Origin: Acidimicrobiia bacterium
Lineage (GTDB): Bacteria; Actinomycetota; Acidimicrobiia; Spongiisociales; UBA11373
Assembly: GCA_016932695.1 (NCBI GenBank)
Contig: JAFGCH010000068.1
Coordinates: 1-49,196 of the forward strand
DNA length: 49,196 nt
Reading direction: 5' to 3'
The translations under genes were made by a program, and so were the position numbers. Of this stretch, positions 42,339-49,196 are shown in pieces. Below the pieces are notes generated by a model, which worked only from the letters and a program-made list of their open reading frames with translations, was not told the DNA's origin and made no database searches. Within the stretch, counting starts at the first letter, position 1, and each line of letters opens with the position of its first letter.

Positions 42339-43610
42339 GTGCATCGGCGCTCCGCCTTCATCGCGGCCGGCCTCGCCGCCGCCCTGGCGGCGGCCTCGGT
42401 GAGCGCCGTCCTGATCTTCGGGGGCGGCGACCGGGACGCTACCGCCGCCACCACCACCACCCTCGGCAACACGGCGGTCCCGGAAACGACGACCACCGCC
42501 GGCACCACCACCCGGGCGCCGACGACTACCACCACACGGCCGACGGCCGTGGTGATCCTCGACCTAGAGGGAAACGGCGCCCTGCAGCAAGCCGCCCGGG
42601 ACCTCTACGCCTGGCTGGGGGACCGCCGGGCCGTGGAGCCTCCTGCCATGGCCGAGGGCTTAGCCGCCTTTCTGTCCGACGCCGCCTACCCCACCGACCT
42701 GGCGCTCGCCGGGGAGGTCGCCACTGCCGACCTGGGCGACGGCCGGCAGGTGGCGGTGATCACCGCCGGGGACGACGTCCTCCTCGCCGCCGACGAGGGC
42801 GCCGGGGCAGGCTGGGCCATCGTCGGGGCCAAGCTGGCCTCACTGGGCCTGGGGGCCTGGTACGGAGAGCCGGTGCGACTGGTGATGGTCATCGGCACCG
42901 ATGCCCGGCCCGGGCAGAACGAGCCCTACTACCGGGGCGACAGCCTGCACATCCTCGCTTCGAACGTTGCCGCCGGCGGCGGGGCGATCGTCGGCATCCC
43001 GCGGGACGCCTGGGTGAGCGCCCCCTACGGCAACGACAAGCTGACCCACGTCAACGCCCTGGCAGACTCGGCCACGCTGGTACAGATCGTGCGCGACCTG
43101 ACCGGGCTCCCCCTCGAGGGCTACCTGGTGACCGGCTTCCGCAGCTTCCGGCGGATGGTGGATGCCTTCGGCGGCGTGGAGGTCGATGTGCCTTTCGCCA
43201 TGAACGACCCGAAGTCGAGCGCTTTCCTCCGGGCGGGGCTGCAGCGACTACTAGGCCAGGATGCGCTGGCCTTCTCTCGCAACCGCCACATCAGCGGGGG
43301 CGACTTCACCCGCTCCTTCCACCAGGGGGTGGTGATCGCCGCCGCCCTGAGAGGAGTGCAGGAGCAGGGAATCGGCGATCTGCCCGAGCTGCTGGCATTG
43401 CTGTCGCAGTACACCTGGACCGACCTCCCGACCGGGGACTTGCTCACCCTCGCCGCCGGGGCCTACGAGCTCGACCCGGACGCGGTGGCGAACCTCGTGC
43501 TACCGGGCACGCTGGGCACCGTAGGCGCCGCCAGCGTGGTCTTCCTGAACCCGGAGGCCGAGGACGTCTACCGCGACCTCGAGGACGGGATGGTCGCCCC
43601 GGCCGGGTAG
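42339..43610 (+). CDS. LytR-CpsA-Psr (LCP) family protein
   Basis: 423 residues with an N-terminal membrane anchor (AFIAAGLAAALAAASVSAVLIF), a Thr-rich wall-spanning linker (residues ~38-68, many TTT runs), an extra N-terminal domain, and the LCP domain starting near 180 (LVMVIGTDARPG, RGDSLHILASN, VGIPRDAWVSAP, KLTHVNALADSA). SRNRHISGGDFTR near 310 is the Arg-rich pyrophosphate site. LCP enzymes transfer undecaprenyl-phosphate-linked polymers to peptidoglycan; in actinobacteria, often arabinogalactan-like glycans. The acceptor polymer here is unknown. Confidence 0.88.
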   Translation: MHRRSAFIAAGLAAALAAASVSAVLIFGGGDRDATAATTTTLGNTAVPETTTTAGTTTRAPTTTTTRPTAVVILDLEGNGALQQAARDLYAWLGDRRAVEPPAMAEGLAAFLSDAAYPTDLALAGEVATADLGDGRQVAVITAGDDVLLAADEGAGAGWAIVGAKLASLGLGAWYGEPVRLVMVIGTDARPGQNEPYYRGDSLHILASNVAAGGGAIVGIPRDAWVSAPYGNDKLTHVNALADSATLVQIVRDLTGLPLEGYLVTGFRSFRRMVDAFGGVEVDVPFAMNDPKSSAFLRAGLQRLLGQDALAFSRNRHISGGDFTRSFHQGVVIAAALRGVQEQGIGDLPELLALLSQYTWTDLPTGDLLTLAAGAYELDPDAVANLVLPGTLGTVGAASVVFLNPEAEDVYRDLEDGMVAPAG

Positions 43611-43644
43611 GCCCGCCGCTCGGTCGGGCCCCGCGCCGTTGTCC

Positions 43645-43650
43645 TAGTCT
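43645..43650 (+). promoter_or_regulatory. Candidate -10 for the first YbjN-like gene
   Basis: TAGTCT, about 37 nt before the ATG; GAGGGAGG (43675-43682) serves as ribosome binding site, so this gene has a conventional leader. Confidence 0.4.
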
Positions 43651-43687
43651 CGGCACCAACAGACGCCACCACAGAGGGAGGCTTCGG

Positions 43688-44119
43688 ATGAGCGCGGACA
43701 GGATTGGGCCCGTCAAGGAGAAGGTCCGGCGCTACCTGACCGACATCTTCGGCACGGTGCAGATCGACCGGGACGGTGACTTCACCTTCCGCCAGGGAAG
43801 CGCCCGCATCTTCCTTCGGGTGGAGGAACTGGGCGACGACAAGACGGTGGTAGCGATCTGGGCACCCACGAACAACGACGTCCCGCCGAGCGCAGAGCTG
43901 TTTCGCTACATCGCCACTAACAACGCCTACCGGTTCGGCAGCCTGCTGGCCGTCGAGCGCGGCGACAAGGTCAACGTCGTCTTCAAGCACACCCTGCTGG
44001 GGGACACCCTCGACCCCGACGAGCTGATGATCGCCGCGGCGCTGGTAGCCGGCACGGCCGACAAACTCGACACCGAGATCAAGCAGAAGTTCGGCGGCCG
44101 CATCTTCCACGAGGACTGA
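43688..44119 (+). CDS. YbjN/type III chaperone-like fold protein
   Basis: 143 residues. The pattern IGPVKEKVRRYLTDIFGTVQIDRDGDFTFRQGSARIFLRVEELG, followed by VVAIWAPTNNDVPPSAELFRYIATNNAYRFGSLLAVERGD, matches the actinobacterial YbjN-like proteins with a T3SS-chaperone-like alpha/beta fold. Such proteins have no catalytic motif and are thought to bind other proteins. A C-terminal helix (DELMIAAALVAGTADKLDTEIKQKFGG) completes it. It is convergent with a second protein of similar design. Function unknown. Confidence 0.75.
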   Translation: MSADRIGPVKEKVRRYLTDIFGTVQIDRDGDFTFRQGSARIFLRVEELGDDKTVVAIWAPTNNDVPPSAELFRYIATNNAYRFGSLLAVERGDKVNVVFKHTLLGDTLDPDELMIAAALVAGTADKLDTEIKQKFGGRIFHED

Positions 44120-44139
44120 GGGCGCGAGGCTCCTCGGAT

Positions 44140-44160
44140 CGGCGCGGCTCGGCCGCGCCG
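44140..44160. terminator. Stem-loop between convergent YbjN-like genes
   Basis: CGGCGCGGC, loop TCG, GCCGCGCCG: a perfect 9-bp stem 20 nt after the stop of the plus-strand gene. It could serve either strand; no U tract is present. Confidence 0.45.
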
Positions 44161-44252
44161 GTCCCGGCGAGCACCCCCGTGTCGAGGCCGGCCGAGGCTG
44201 AGGCCGGCGCAGCGGGCAGACCGCCTTGGGGAACCGCCCCGGCCGGTACCCC

Positions 44253-44645
44253 CTAGAACTTGTCGCCGCCGTACACCTGCTTCTCGAAGTCGTCCGCCGA
44301 GCCGACCACGAGCTGCAGGGGGCGCAGGAACTCGTTGGTGTCCAGGTTCTCCAGCGGGACGGTATGCCGGAAAGTGACGGTGTTGCCCGAGCAGCCGACC
44401 CCGCCCACCACCGCGTGCTCTGCCGCCCGCACCACCGCGGCCACATTCTGCGGGGTGAACTCCCCCACAGGCGACTCGATCTGCACCCATTCCTCGGTAC
44501 CGCCCTTGAGGGTCATTCGCCAAACGAATACCAACTGCGAGCGGCCGTCCTCGAACCCGAAACCCATGCGGATGCAGCGGTCGTCTTCCTCCATGACCTT
44601 GAAGTTCTTCCGCACGAAGCTGCGCAGGTCGTTCCACGTCGCCAC
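44253..44645 (-). CDS. Second YbjN-like/chaperone-fold protein
   Basis: 130 residues. LRSFVRKNFKVMEEDDRCIRMGFGFEDGRSQLVFVWRM, EEWVQIESPVGEF, AVVGGVGCSGNTVTFRHTVPLENLDTNEFLRPLQLVV and a C-terminal ADDFEKQVYGGDKF show the same alternation of helix, paired strands and a helix as the convergent neighbour, though identity is low. The start is GTG at 44645 with GAGGAGG 7 nt upstream; TACGAT is a possible -10. It is divergent from the CASTOR/POLLUX-type channel gene. Function unknown. Confidence 0.72.
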   Translation of the reverse strand: MATWNDLRSFVRKNFKVMEEDDRCIRMGFGFEDGRSQLVFVWRMTLKGGTEEWVQIESPVGEFTPQNVAAVVRAAEHAVVGGVGCSGNTVTFRHTVPLENLDTNEFLRPLQLVVGSADDFEKQVYGGDKF

Positions 44646-44760
44646 GGCCGCCTCCTCGGGTAGTGGGCCCTGCCACCGATCGTACCTCTCCGGGGCGGGC
44701 CGCGGCAGGTGCCGGGCGGCCGGGGTATCGTCGGGGTAAGCGAAGGGGGAGGTGTTCTCC

Positions 44761-46713
44761 GTGCCCAGGTCCCCGCTGCGGCGGCGGCTGCGCTATCGCT
44801 TCGATAACTTCATGTCCCGCGGCGGGCGCTCCGTCTTCACCAGCCTCCTGGTGATCTTCCTCTTCGTGCTCGTGTTGCTGATCGTGGTGCGCCTGCTGCT
44901 GGCGGCGCTACTCCCCGGGGAGCAGCCGCGGGGGTTCGGGTGGAGCAGCTTCACCACGTTCCTGCAGATGACGGACCCCGGCTCCGTGGGTGAAGACGCC
45001 GCCTCGCGGGGCTGGTTCCAGGCGGTGGCCATCGCGGCAGGAATCAGCGGCATCGTGATGCTGTCGGCCCTGATCGCCTTCATCACCACCGCCGTGGACC
45101 GCCGACTGCACGACCTGCGCAAGGGCCACTCTCAGGTGGTCGAGGAGGACCACACCCTGATCCTGGGCTGGGACGAGCAGCGAGTGGTGGAGATCACCCG
45201 GGAGCTCATCGTGGCCAACGAGAGCCGCAAGCACCGGGCAGTGGTAATCCTGGCCGACCAGGACAAGGAGTACATGGATGACTACCTGGCCATCGGGGTC
45301 CCCCGGCGAGCCACGACCACCCTGGTCACCCGGTCCGGGAACCCCTCCTCTCTGACGAACCTGCAGCTGGCCGCGGTGGGCACGGCCGGCACGGTGATCG
45401 TGCTCAGCGGGTGCGCCGACTCCTCCCCCGCGGCGCTGCGCGAGGAGTCGGATGCCCGGGTGGTCAAGACCCTGCTGGCGGTGCAGCACCAGCGGCCCGA
45501 GTCGAACCCGCTCCACGTGGTGACCGAGATCTTCGACCCGGTGATCCGCTCGCTGGTCGGGGAGACGGCGGGCAGCAGCGTGGTGGCGTTGCACGCACGC
45601 GACATGCTCTCCCGGATCCTCGTCCAGACCTCCCGATCGATCGGGCTGTCGGTGGTCTACGACGAGTTGCTGTCCTTCGCGGGCAACGAGATCTACTTCT
45701 TCCGGGCCGACTGGGGAGGGGCGACCTTCGGCGAACTGCAGTACCGCTTCGTCCGCAGCGTCCCCATCGGCATCTGCCCGGCCGAAGGGGGCCTCCTCTT
45801 CAACCCGGCGCCGCAGCGGAGGATGGAGCCCACCGACGAGCTCCTGGTGATCGCCGACGACGACTCCACCATTGCCCTGCTCCCCGCCCCGGCAACCCCT
45901 CCCGGCTCCCGGCGGCTGCCGGCGCGGCGACTGGATCAGGCGGCGGAGCGGCACCTGATCGTCGGGCACACCCACAAGACCCCACTGGTGCTGCGGGAAC
46001 TGGGCAAGTACGTGGCCGCGGGGAGCTCGGTGGATCTGATGCCCCGCGACCACCACGCCGTGAACGGAGGGGAGGTGAAGGCCATCAGCGGCATGGTCGG
46101 CGGCCTGAACGTGGCCACCCTGGACGTCGACCCCCTCAACCCGGCGACCTGGGAGCAGCATCGGCCCGCCGACTACAACAGCATCATCCTCCTGAGCGAA
46201 GGCGACGAGGTCCGCAACCCGGACCAGATCGACGCCGAGACCATCTTGATCCTGCTCCTCATCCGCCGCGAGTTGGAGCGGGAGCGTGCCCGGAGAGAAG
46301 TGGGCACCACGGTCATCACCGAGCTCATCGAATCGGAGAATCAGGCCCTCGCCGCCAGCACCGGGGTGCACGACTTCGTGGTGTCGAGCCGCCTGGTGTC
46401 GATGCTGCTGGCTCAGATCAGCGAAGAGCCTCGCATCCACGAGGTCTGCCAGTCGCTCTTCGACGAGGAAGGCTCGGAGATCTACCTCAAGCCGGCCTGG
46501 CTGTATCTCGACGACCTGCCGCAGCAGGTCACCTTCTCCGATCTCATCGGCTTGGCCCAGCAGCGGAGCGAGGTCTGCTTGGGAGTGAAACTCAAAGCCG
46601 ACGAGGACCGCCAGGACCGCAACTACGGCATCACGCTGGCTCCCCCAAAGACCAGCGAATGGCGCCTGAACGCCGCCGACGCCCTGGTGGTGCTGGCCGA
46701 GGACGAGACGTAG
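44761..46713 (+). CDS. CASTOR/POLLUX-type ion channel
   Basis: A 650-residue protein. An N-terminal Arg-rich stretch precedes two membrane helices (near 30-53 and 90-113) that flank a pore-like loop, then tandem Rossmann/RCK-like domains begin with DHTLILGWDEQRVVEITREL and VVILADQDKEYMDDYL. A second such region starts RHLIVGHTHKTPLVLREL. This layout is that of the Castor/Pollux family, known as cation channels in plants and present in actinobacteria with unknown ion and ligand. The GTG at 44761, 8 nt after GGGGGAGG, is preferred over the in-frame GTG at 44752. Confidence 0.85.
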   Translation: MPRSPLRRRLRYRFDNFMSRGGRSVFTSLLVIFLFVLVLLIVVRLLLAALLPGEQPRGFGWSSFTTFLQMTDPGSVGEDAASRGWFQAVAIAAGISGIVMLSALIAFITTAVDRRLHDLRKGHSQVVEEDHTLILGWDEQRVVEITRELIVANESRKHRAVVILADQDKEYMDDYLAIGVPRRATTTLVTRSGNPSSLTNLQLAAVGTAGTVIVLSGCADSSPAALREESDARVVKTLLAVQHQRPESNPLHVVTEIFDPVIRSLVGETAGSSVVALHARDMLSRILVQTSRSIGLSVVYDELLSFAGNEIYFFRADWGGATFGELQYRFVRSVPIGICPAEGGLLFNPAPQRRMEPTDELLVIADDDSTIALLPAPATPPGSRRLPARRLDQAAERHLIVGHTHKTPLVLRELGKYVAAGSSVDLMPRDHHAVNGGEVKAISGMVGGLNVATLDVDPLNPATWEQHRPADYNSIILLSEGDEVRNPDQIDAETILILLLIRRELERERARREVGTTVITELIESENQALAASTGVHDFVVSSRLVSMLLAQISEEPRIHEVCQSLFDEEGSEIYLKPAWLYLDDLPQQVTFSDLIGLAQQRSEVCLGVKLKADEDRQDRNYGITLAPPKTSEWRLNAADALVVLAEDET

Positions 46714-46809
46714 GCCCCTCCGCCCCGCATGCCCCTTTCGGCAGCGGCGGGACAAGGGGGTCCGCCAGCCCGCCGGTGCCGCTCGCCGCAGCCCGTCACC
46801 CGCTCCCAA

Positions 46810-46815
46810 TACCAT
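46810..46815 (+). promoter_or_regulatory. Candidate -10 for the helicase gene (leaderless)
   Basis: TACCAT ends 7 nt before the GTG at 46823. Confidence 0.45.
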
Positions 46816-46822
46816 CCCCGAT

Positions 46823-49081
46823 GTGGACGATGTCGTCGCCGCCTGGCTGGAGGATCCGGAGAGCGCCGCTCGCATGGCCCACGTCGAGTTGATCCCGGCG
46901 CGTGACCCGGCCTTCGCCGACCTCGACCCACCTCTGTCTCCCCGACTGGCCGAGTCCCTGGCCGAGCGCGGCGTCCACCGCCTCTACCGGCACCAGGCGG
47001 GGGCGATTGCGCTCGTCCGGGGTAGCACCCACACCGTGGTGGCCGCCGGCACCGCCTCGGGCAAGTCGCTCTGCTACCAGATCCCCCTGGCCGAGGCGGT
47101 GCTCGCCGACCGCCGGGCCACCGCCCTCCTCATCTTCCCCACCAAAGCGCTGACCCGGGACCAGTTCGCCTCGCTCTACCGGCTCGGCCTGAAGGAACTG
47201 GTGCCGGCCGTCTACGACGGGGATACCGAGCCGGAGGACCGGGCCTGGGTACGCCGCCACGCCAACGCCGTGCTCACCAACCCCGACATGCTGCATGTCG
47301 GCATCCTCCCCGGCCACGCTCGCTGGGCCCGCTTCCTGAGCCGCCTCCGCCTGGTGGTGGTGGACGAACTGCACACCTACCGGGGAATCTTCGGCAGCCA
47401 CGTCGCCCTGGTGCTGCGCCGCCTGCGGCGCCTGGCGGCGCACTACGGGGCCCGACCCACTTTCGTCTTCTCCTCGGCCACCATCGGCAACCCCGGGGAA
47501 CTGGCCTCCCGCCTCACCGGCCTCCCGGTGGAAGTGGTCGACCAGGACGCCTCCCCCGCCGGGGCCAAGCAGGTGGTGGTGTGGAACCCGCCGCTGGACG
47601 ACCCGGATTCCGGGGAGCGGCGCAGCCCCCTGGCCGAGGCCACCGACCTGCTGGTGGACCTGGTGCGCCGGGGTCGGCACACCATCGCCTTCACCCGGAG
47701 CCGTAAGGGGGTGGAACTGGTCTACCGCTGGGCCCGGGACCGCCTCGAGCCCGACGTGGCCGAGCGCATTGCCCCCTACCGCGCCGGCTACCTGGCCGAG
47801 GAGCGCCGCCGGGTGGAGCAGCGCCTGTTCTCCGGTGAGCTGCTCGGGGTGACCGCCACCAACGCCCTGGAACTGGGCATCGACGTGGGCTCGCTCGACG
47901 CGGCGGTGATCACCACCTTCCCGGGCACCATCGCCTCCTTCCGCCAGCAGGCAGGGCGGGCGGGGCGCACCCGGGAGGAGTCCCTGGCCGTGCTGGTGGC
48001 CGGGGAGGACGCCCTCGACCAGTACTACGCCCACCATCCCTGGGAGCTGTTCCGCCGCCCCTCCGAAGCGGCGGTGGTCAACCCGGCCAACCCGCAGGTG
48101 CTCGCGGCCCACGCCGGCTGCGCCGCCTTCGAGAAACCCCTCGCCCCCGAAGACCGGGAGTTCCTCGGCGAGGAGATCGAGGAACTGGCCCCCGACCTGG
48201 TGGCGAGCGGCGACCTGCGGCCTCGCGGCGGGCTGCTCTTCTGGGACCGCCGGGAGGCGCCCGCCCCGGGGATCGACATCCGCACCGCGGGAGGCCCACC
48301 GCTCGACATCGTCGACGAACGCGGGGAGCTCATCGGGACGGTGGACGAGGGCCGCGCCTTCAGCCAGGCCCATCCCGGGGCGGTCTACCTGCACCAGGGG
48401 GACGGCTACCTGGTGGAATCCCTAGACCTCGGCGCCCGCCTGGTACGCGTGCGGCGGGAGGAGGTGCCCTACTTCACCCAGCCGCACGAGGAGACCTGGG
48501 TGACGGTTCTCCGGGTGGCCGCCGCCGGGCAGGTGGGGCGCTTCGGCCACTGCCACGGCGAGGTCGAGGTGCAGAGCCATGTGCTCGGCTTCAAGCGTCG
48601 CGGCCTGGCCGATCGCACCGTGCTCGGCTACGAGCCTCTCGACTTGCCGCCCCGGCGCTTCACCACCCAGGCGCTGTGGGTGACCGTCCCGGATGAGCTG
48701 GTGGCCGACGCCGGCATCGACGCCAAGGCCCTCCCGGGTACCCTGCACGCCGCCGAGCACACCTCCATCGCCCTGCTGCCCCTCTTCGCCATCTGCGATC
48801 GATGGGACGTGGGCGGCCTCTCCACCCCCTTCCATCCGGATGCCGAGGGGCCGGTGTGGTTCATCTACGACGGCTACCCCGGAGGGGCGGGCATCGCTCC
48901 CGTCGCCTGGGAGGCCGGGCAACGCCACCTGCGCGCCACCCTCGAGGCCCTGCGCGCCTGCCCCTGCGCCTCGGGATGCCCATCCTGCGTGCAGTCGCCC
49001 AAGTGCGGCAACTTCAACGAACCCCTCGACAAACGGGGGGCCATCGCCCTGCTCACGGCCGGGCTCGAGGCGGAGGCCTGA
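46823..49081 (+). CDS. DEAD/DEAH-box helicase of the MrfA/YprA family with DUF1998-type C-terminus
   Basis: A 752-residue SF2 helicase. Motifs in order are the Q-like YRHQAGAIAL, Walker A AGTASGKSLC (~75-84), FPTKAL, TNPDMLH, the DELH box (VVVDELHTYRG), SSATIGNP, then TNALELGIDVGSLDA and QQAGRAGRTREESLA (motif VI). The C-terminal domain holds the four-Cys cluster CPCASGCPSCVQSPKCGNFN, where Bacillus MrfA binds zinc. MrfA acts in mitomycin-type DNA damage repair; the same role is likely but unproven here. GTG at 46823 is the chosen start. Confidence 0.93.
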   Translation: MDDVVAAWLEDPESAARMAHVELIPARDPAFADLDPPLSPRLAESLAERGVHRLYRHQAGAIALVRGSTHTVVAAGTASGKSLCYQIPLAEAVLADRRATALLIFPTKALTRDQFASLYRLGLKELVPAVYDGDTEPEDRAWVRRHANAVLTNPDMLHVGILPGHARWARFLSRLRLVVVDELHTYRGIFGSHVALVLRRLRRLAAHYGARPTFVFSSATIGNPGELASRLTGLPVEVVDQDASPAGAKQVVVWNPPLDDPDSGERRSPLAEATDLLVDLVRRGRHTIAFTRSRKGVELVYRWARDRLEPDVAERIAPYRAGYLAEERRRVEQRLFSGELLGVTATNALELGIDVGSLDAAVITTFPGTIASFRQQAGRAGRTREESLAVLVAGEDALDQYYAHHPWELFRRPSEAAVVNPANPQVLAAHAGCAAFEKPLAPEDREFLGEEIEELAPDLVASGDLRPRGGLLFWDRREAPAPGIDIRTAGGPPLDIVDERGELIGTVDEGRAFSQAHPGAVYLHQGDGYLVESLDLGARLVRVRREEVPYFTQPHEETWVTVLRVAAAGQVGRFGHCHGEVEVQSHVLGFKRRGLADRTVLGYEPLDLPPRRFTTQALWVTVPDELVADAGIDAKALPGTLHAAEHTSIALLPLFAICDRWDVGGLSTPFHPDAEGPVWFIYDGYPGGAGIAPVAWEAGQRHLRATLEALRACPCASGCPSCVQSPKCGNFNEPLDKRGAIALLTAGLEAEA

Positions 49082-49097
49082 GGGCGCGCCGGCCCTC
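49080..49097 (+). terminator. Short stem-loop after the helicase gene
   Basis: GAGGGC, loop GCGCCG, GCCCTC, overlapping the stop codon. A 6-bp stem without U tract; weak evidence. Confidence 0.3.
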
Positions 49098-49140
49098 TGC
49101 GCCTGGCAGACTGTCGCCGACGCACGAAGGGAGGCCGGGT

Positions 49141-49196
49141 TTGGACGTACTGGCGGAGGGCCGCGGCGAGCGCCTCGGGTGGCACGACCCCGACGA
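49141..49196 (+). CDS. Start of an unknown gene (3' truncated)
   Basis: TTG at 49141 opens 18 codons (LDVLAEGRGERLGWHDP) to the window edge, with GAAGGGAGG about 6-7 nt upstream and a CAGACT -10 candidate further up. Too short to assign. Confidence 0.4.
   Translation, partial: MDVLAEGRGERLGWHDPD

Noticed and set aside
42450-42545. ACC/ACG-rich tract considered as a DNA repeat
   Set aside because: It is the coding sequence of the Thr-rich linker of the LCP protein and varies in unit, so no tandem repeat is claimed.
44908-46875. 655-codon minus-strand frame opposite the CASTOR/POLLUX-type channel
   Set aside because: Shadow ORF; the plus-strand protein has clear membrane helices and RCK-like domains.

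Overview
The window is about 49 kb of very GC-rich, densely packed bacterial chromosome and reads as an actinobacterium (Actinomycetota). The evidence is the hpt/tilS/zincin-2 metalloprotease/ftsH/fol block, an RsrA-like zinc anti-sigma factor beside its ECF sigma factor, a mycothiol-dependent maleylpyruvate isomerase-family protein, a PimB-like mannosyltransferase, an LCP protein and the topA-tmk-holB order. The class cannot be fixed from this sequence. The tungsten aldehyde oxidoreductase and the group 3-type [NiFe] hydrogenase with heterodisulfide-reductase proteins imply at least facultative anaerobic or H2-linked metabolism. Genes are tightly coupled, with many ATGA, GTGA and TGATG overlaps. 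Several genes have a TANNNT -10 hexamer only 6-9 nt before the start codon, which suggests frequent leaderless transcription.

Left part (1-8.5 kb). After the 3' end of a scramblase-like gene, a long minus-strand run reads sigma factor, anti-sigma factor, small Cys/His protein, zincin-2 metalloprotease, tilS, hpt, ftsH, folP, a phosphatase-fold protein without its catalytic Cys, and folK. No folE or folB lies between ftsH and folK; the pseudophosphatase sits where folB is often found. A tRNA-Thr(CGT) diverges from the sigma factor gene.

Middle left (8.5-15.7 kb). This holds a small unknown protein, a tungsten-type aldehyde:ferredoxin oxidoreductase convergent with a MoaD-like sulfur carrier, a divergent COG2403 P-loop protein, a maleylpyruvate isomerase-family protein, and a coupled pair of membrane proteins (one with TPR-like repeats).

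Centre (15.8-27.3 kb). This is the most remarkable region: one minus-strand operon of ten genes. In transcription order it encodes a MarR regulator with a Cys-rich tail, a soluble HdrD-like (HdrCB-type) protein, EtfB, EtfA, a membrane cytochrome b/Fe-S/CCG oxidoreductase (EMO-like), HdrA, MvhD, MvhG, MvhA and a hydrogenase maturation protease. It looks like a redox hub joining H2, ferredoxin, ETF-linked dehydrogenases and the quinone pool.

Right part (27.3-49.2 kb). This has a TIGR01777 epimerase, an acyltransferase, holB, tmk, an MFS transporter, topA, a PimB-like glycosyltransferase and a tandem histidine phosphatase. A Trk potassium-uptake operon (trkA, trkA, a 47-residue one-helix membrane protein, trkH, a secreted membrane-anchored protein) follows, divergent from nhaA. 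Then come an LCP protein, two YbjN-like proteins, a CASTOR/POLLUX-type channel, an MrfA-like DEAD-box helicase and the first codons of another gene. No intergenic stretch exceeds 300 bases, and I see no CRISPR array, insertion sequence or rRNA.
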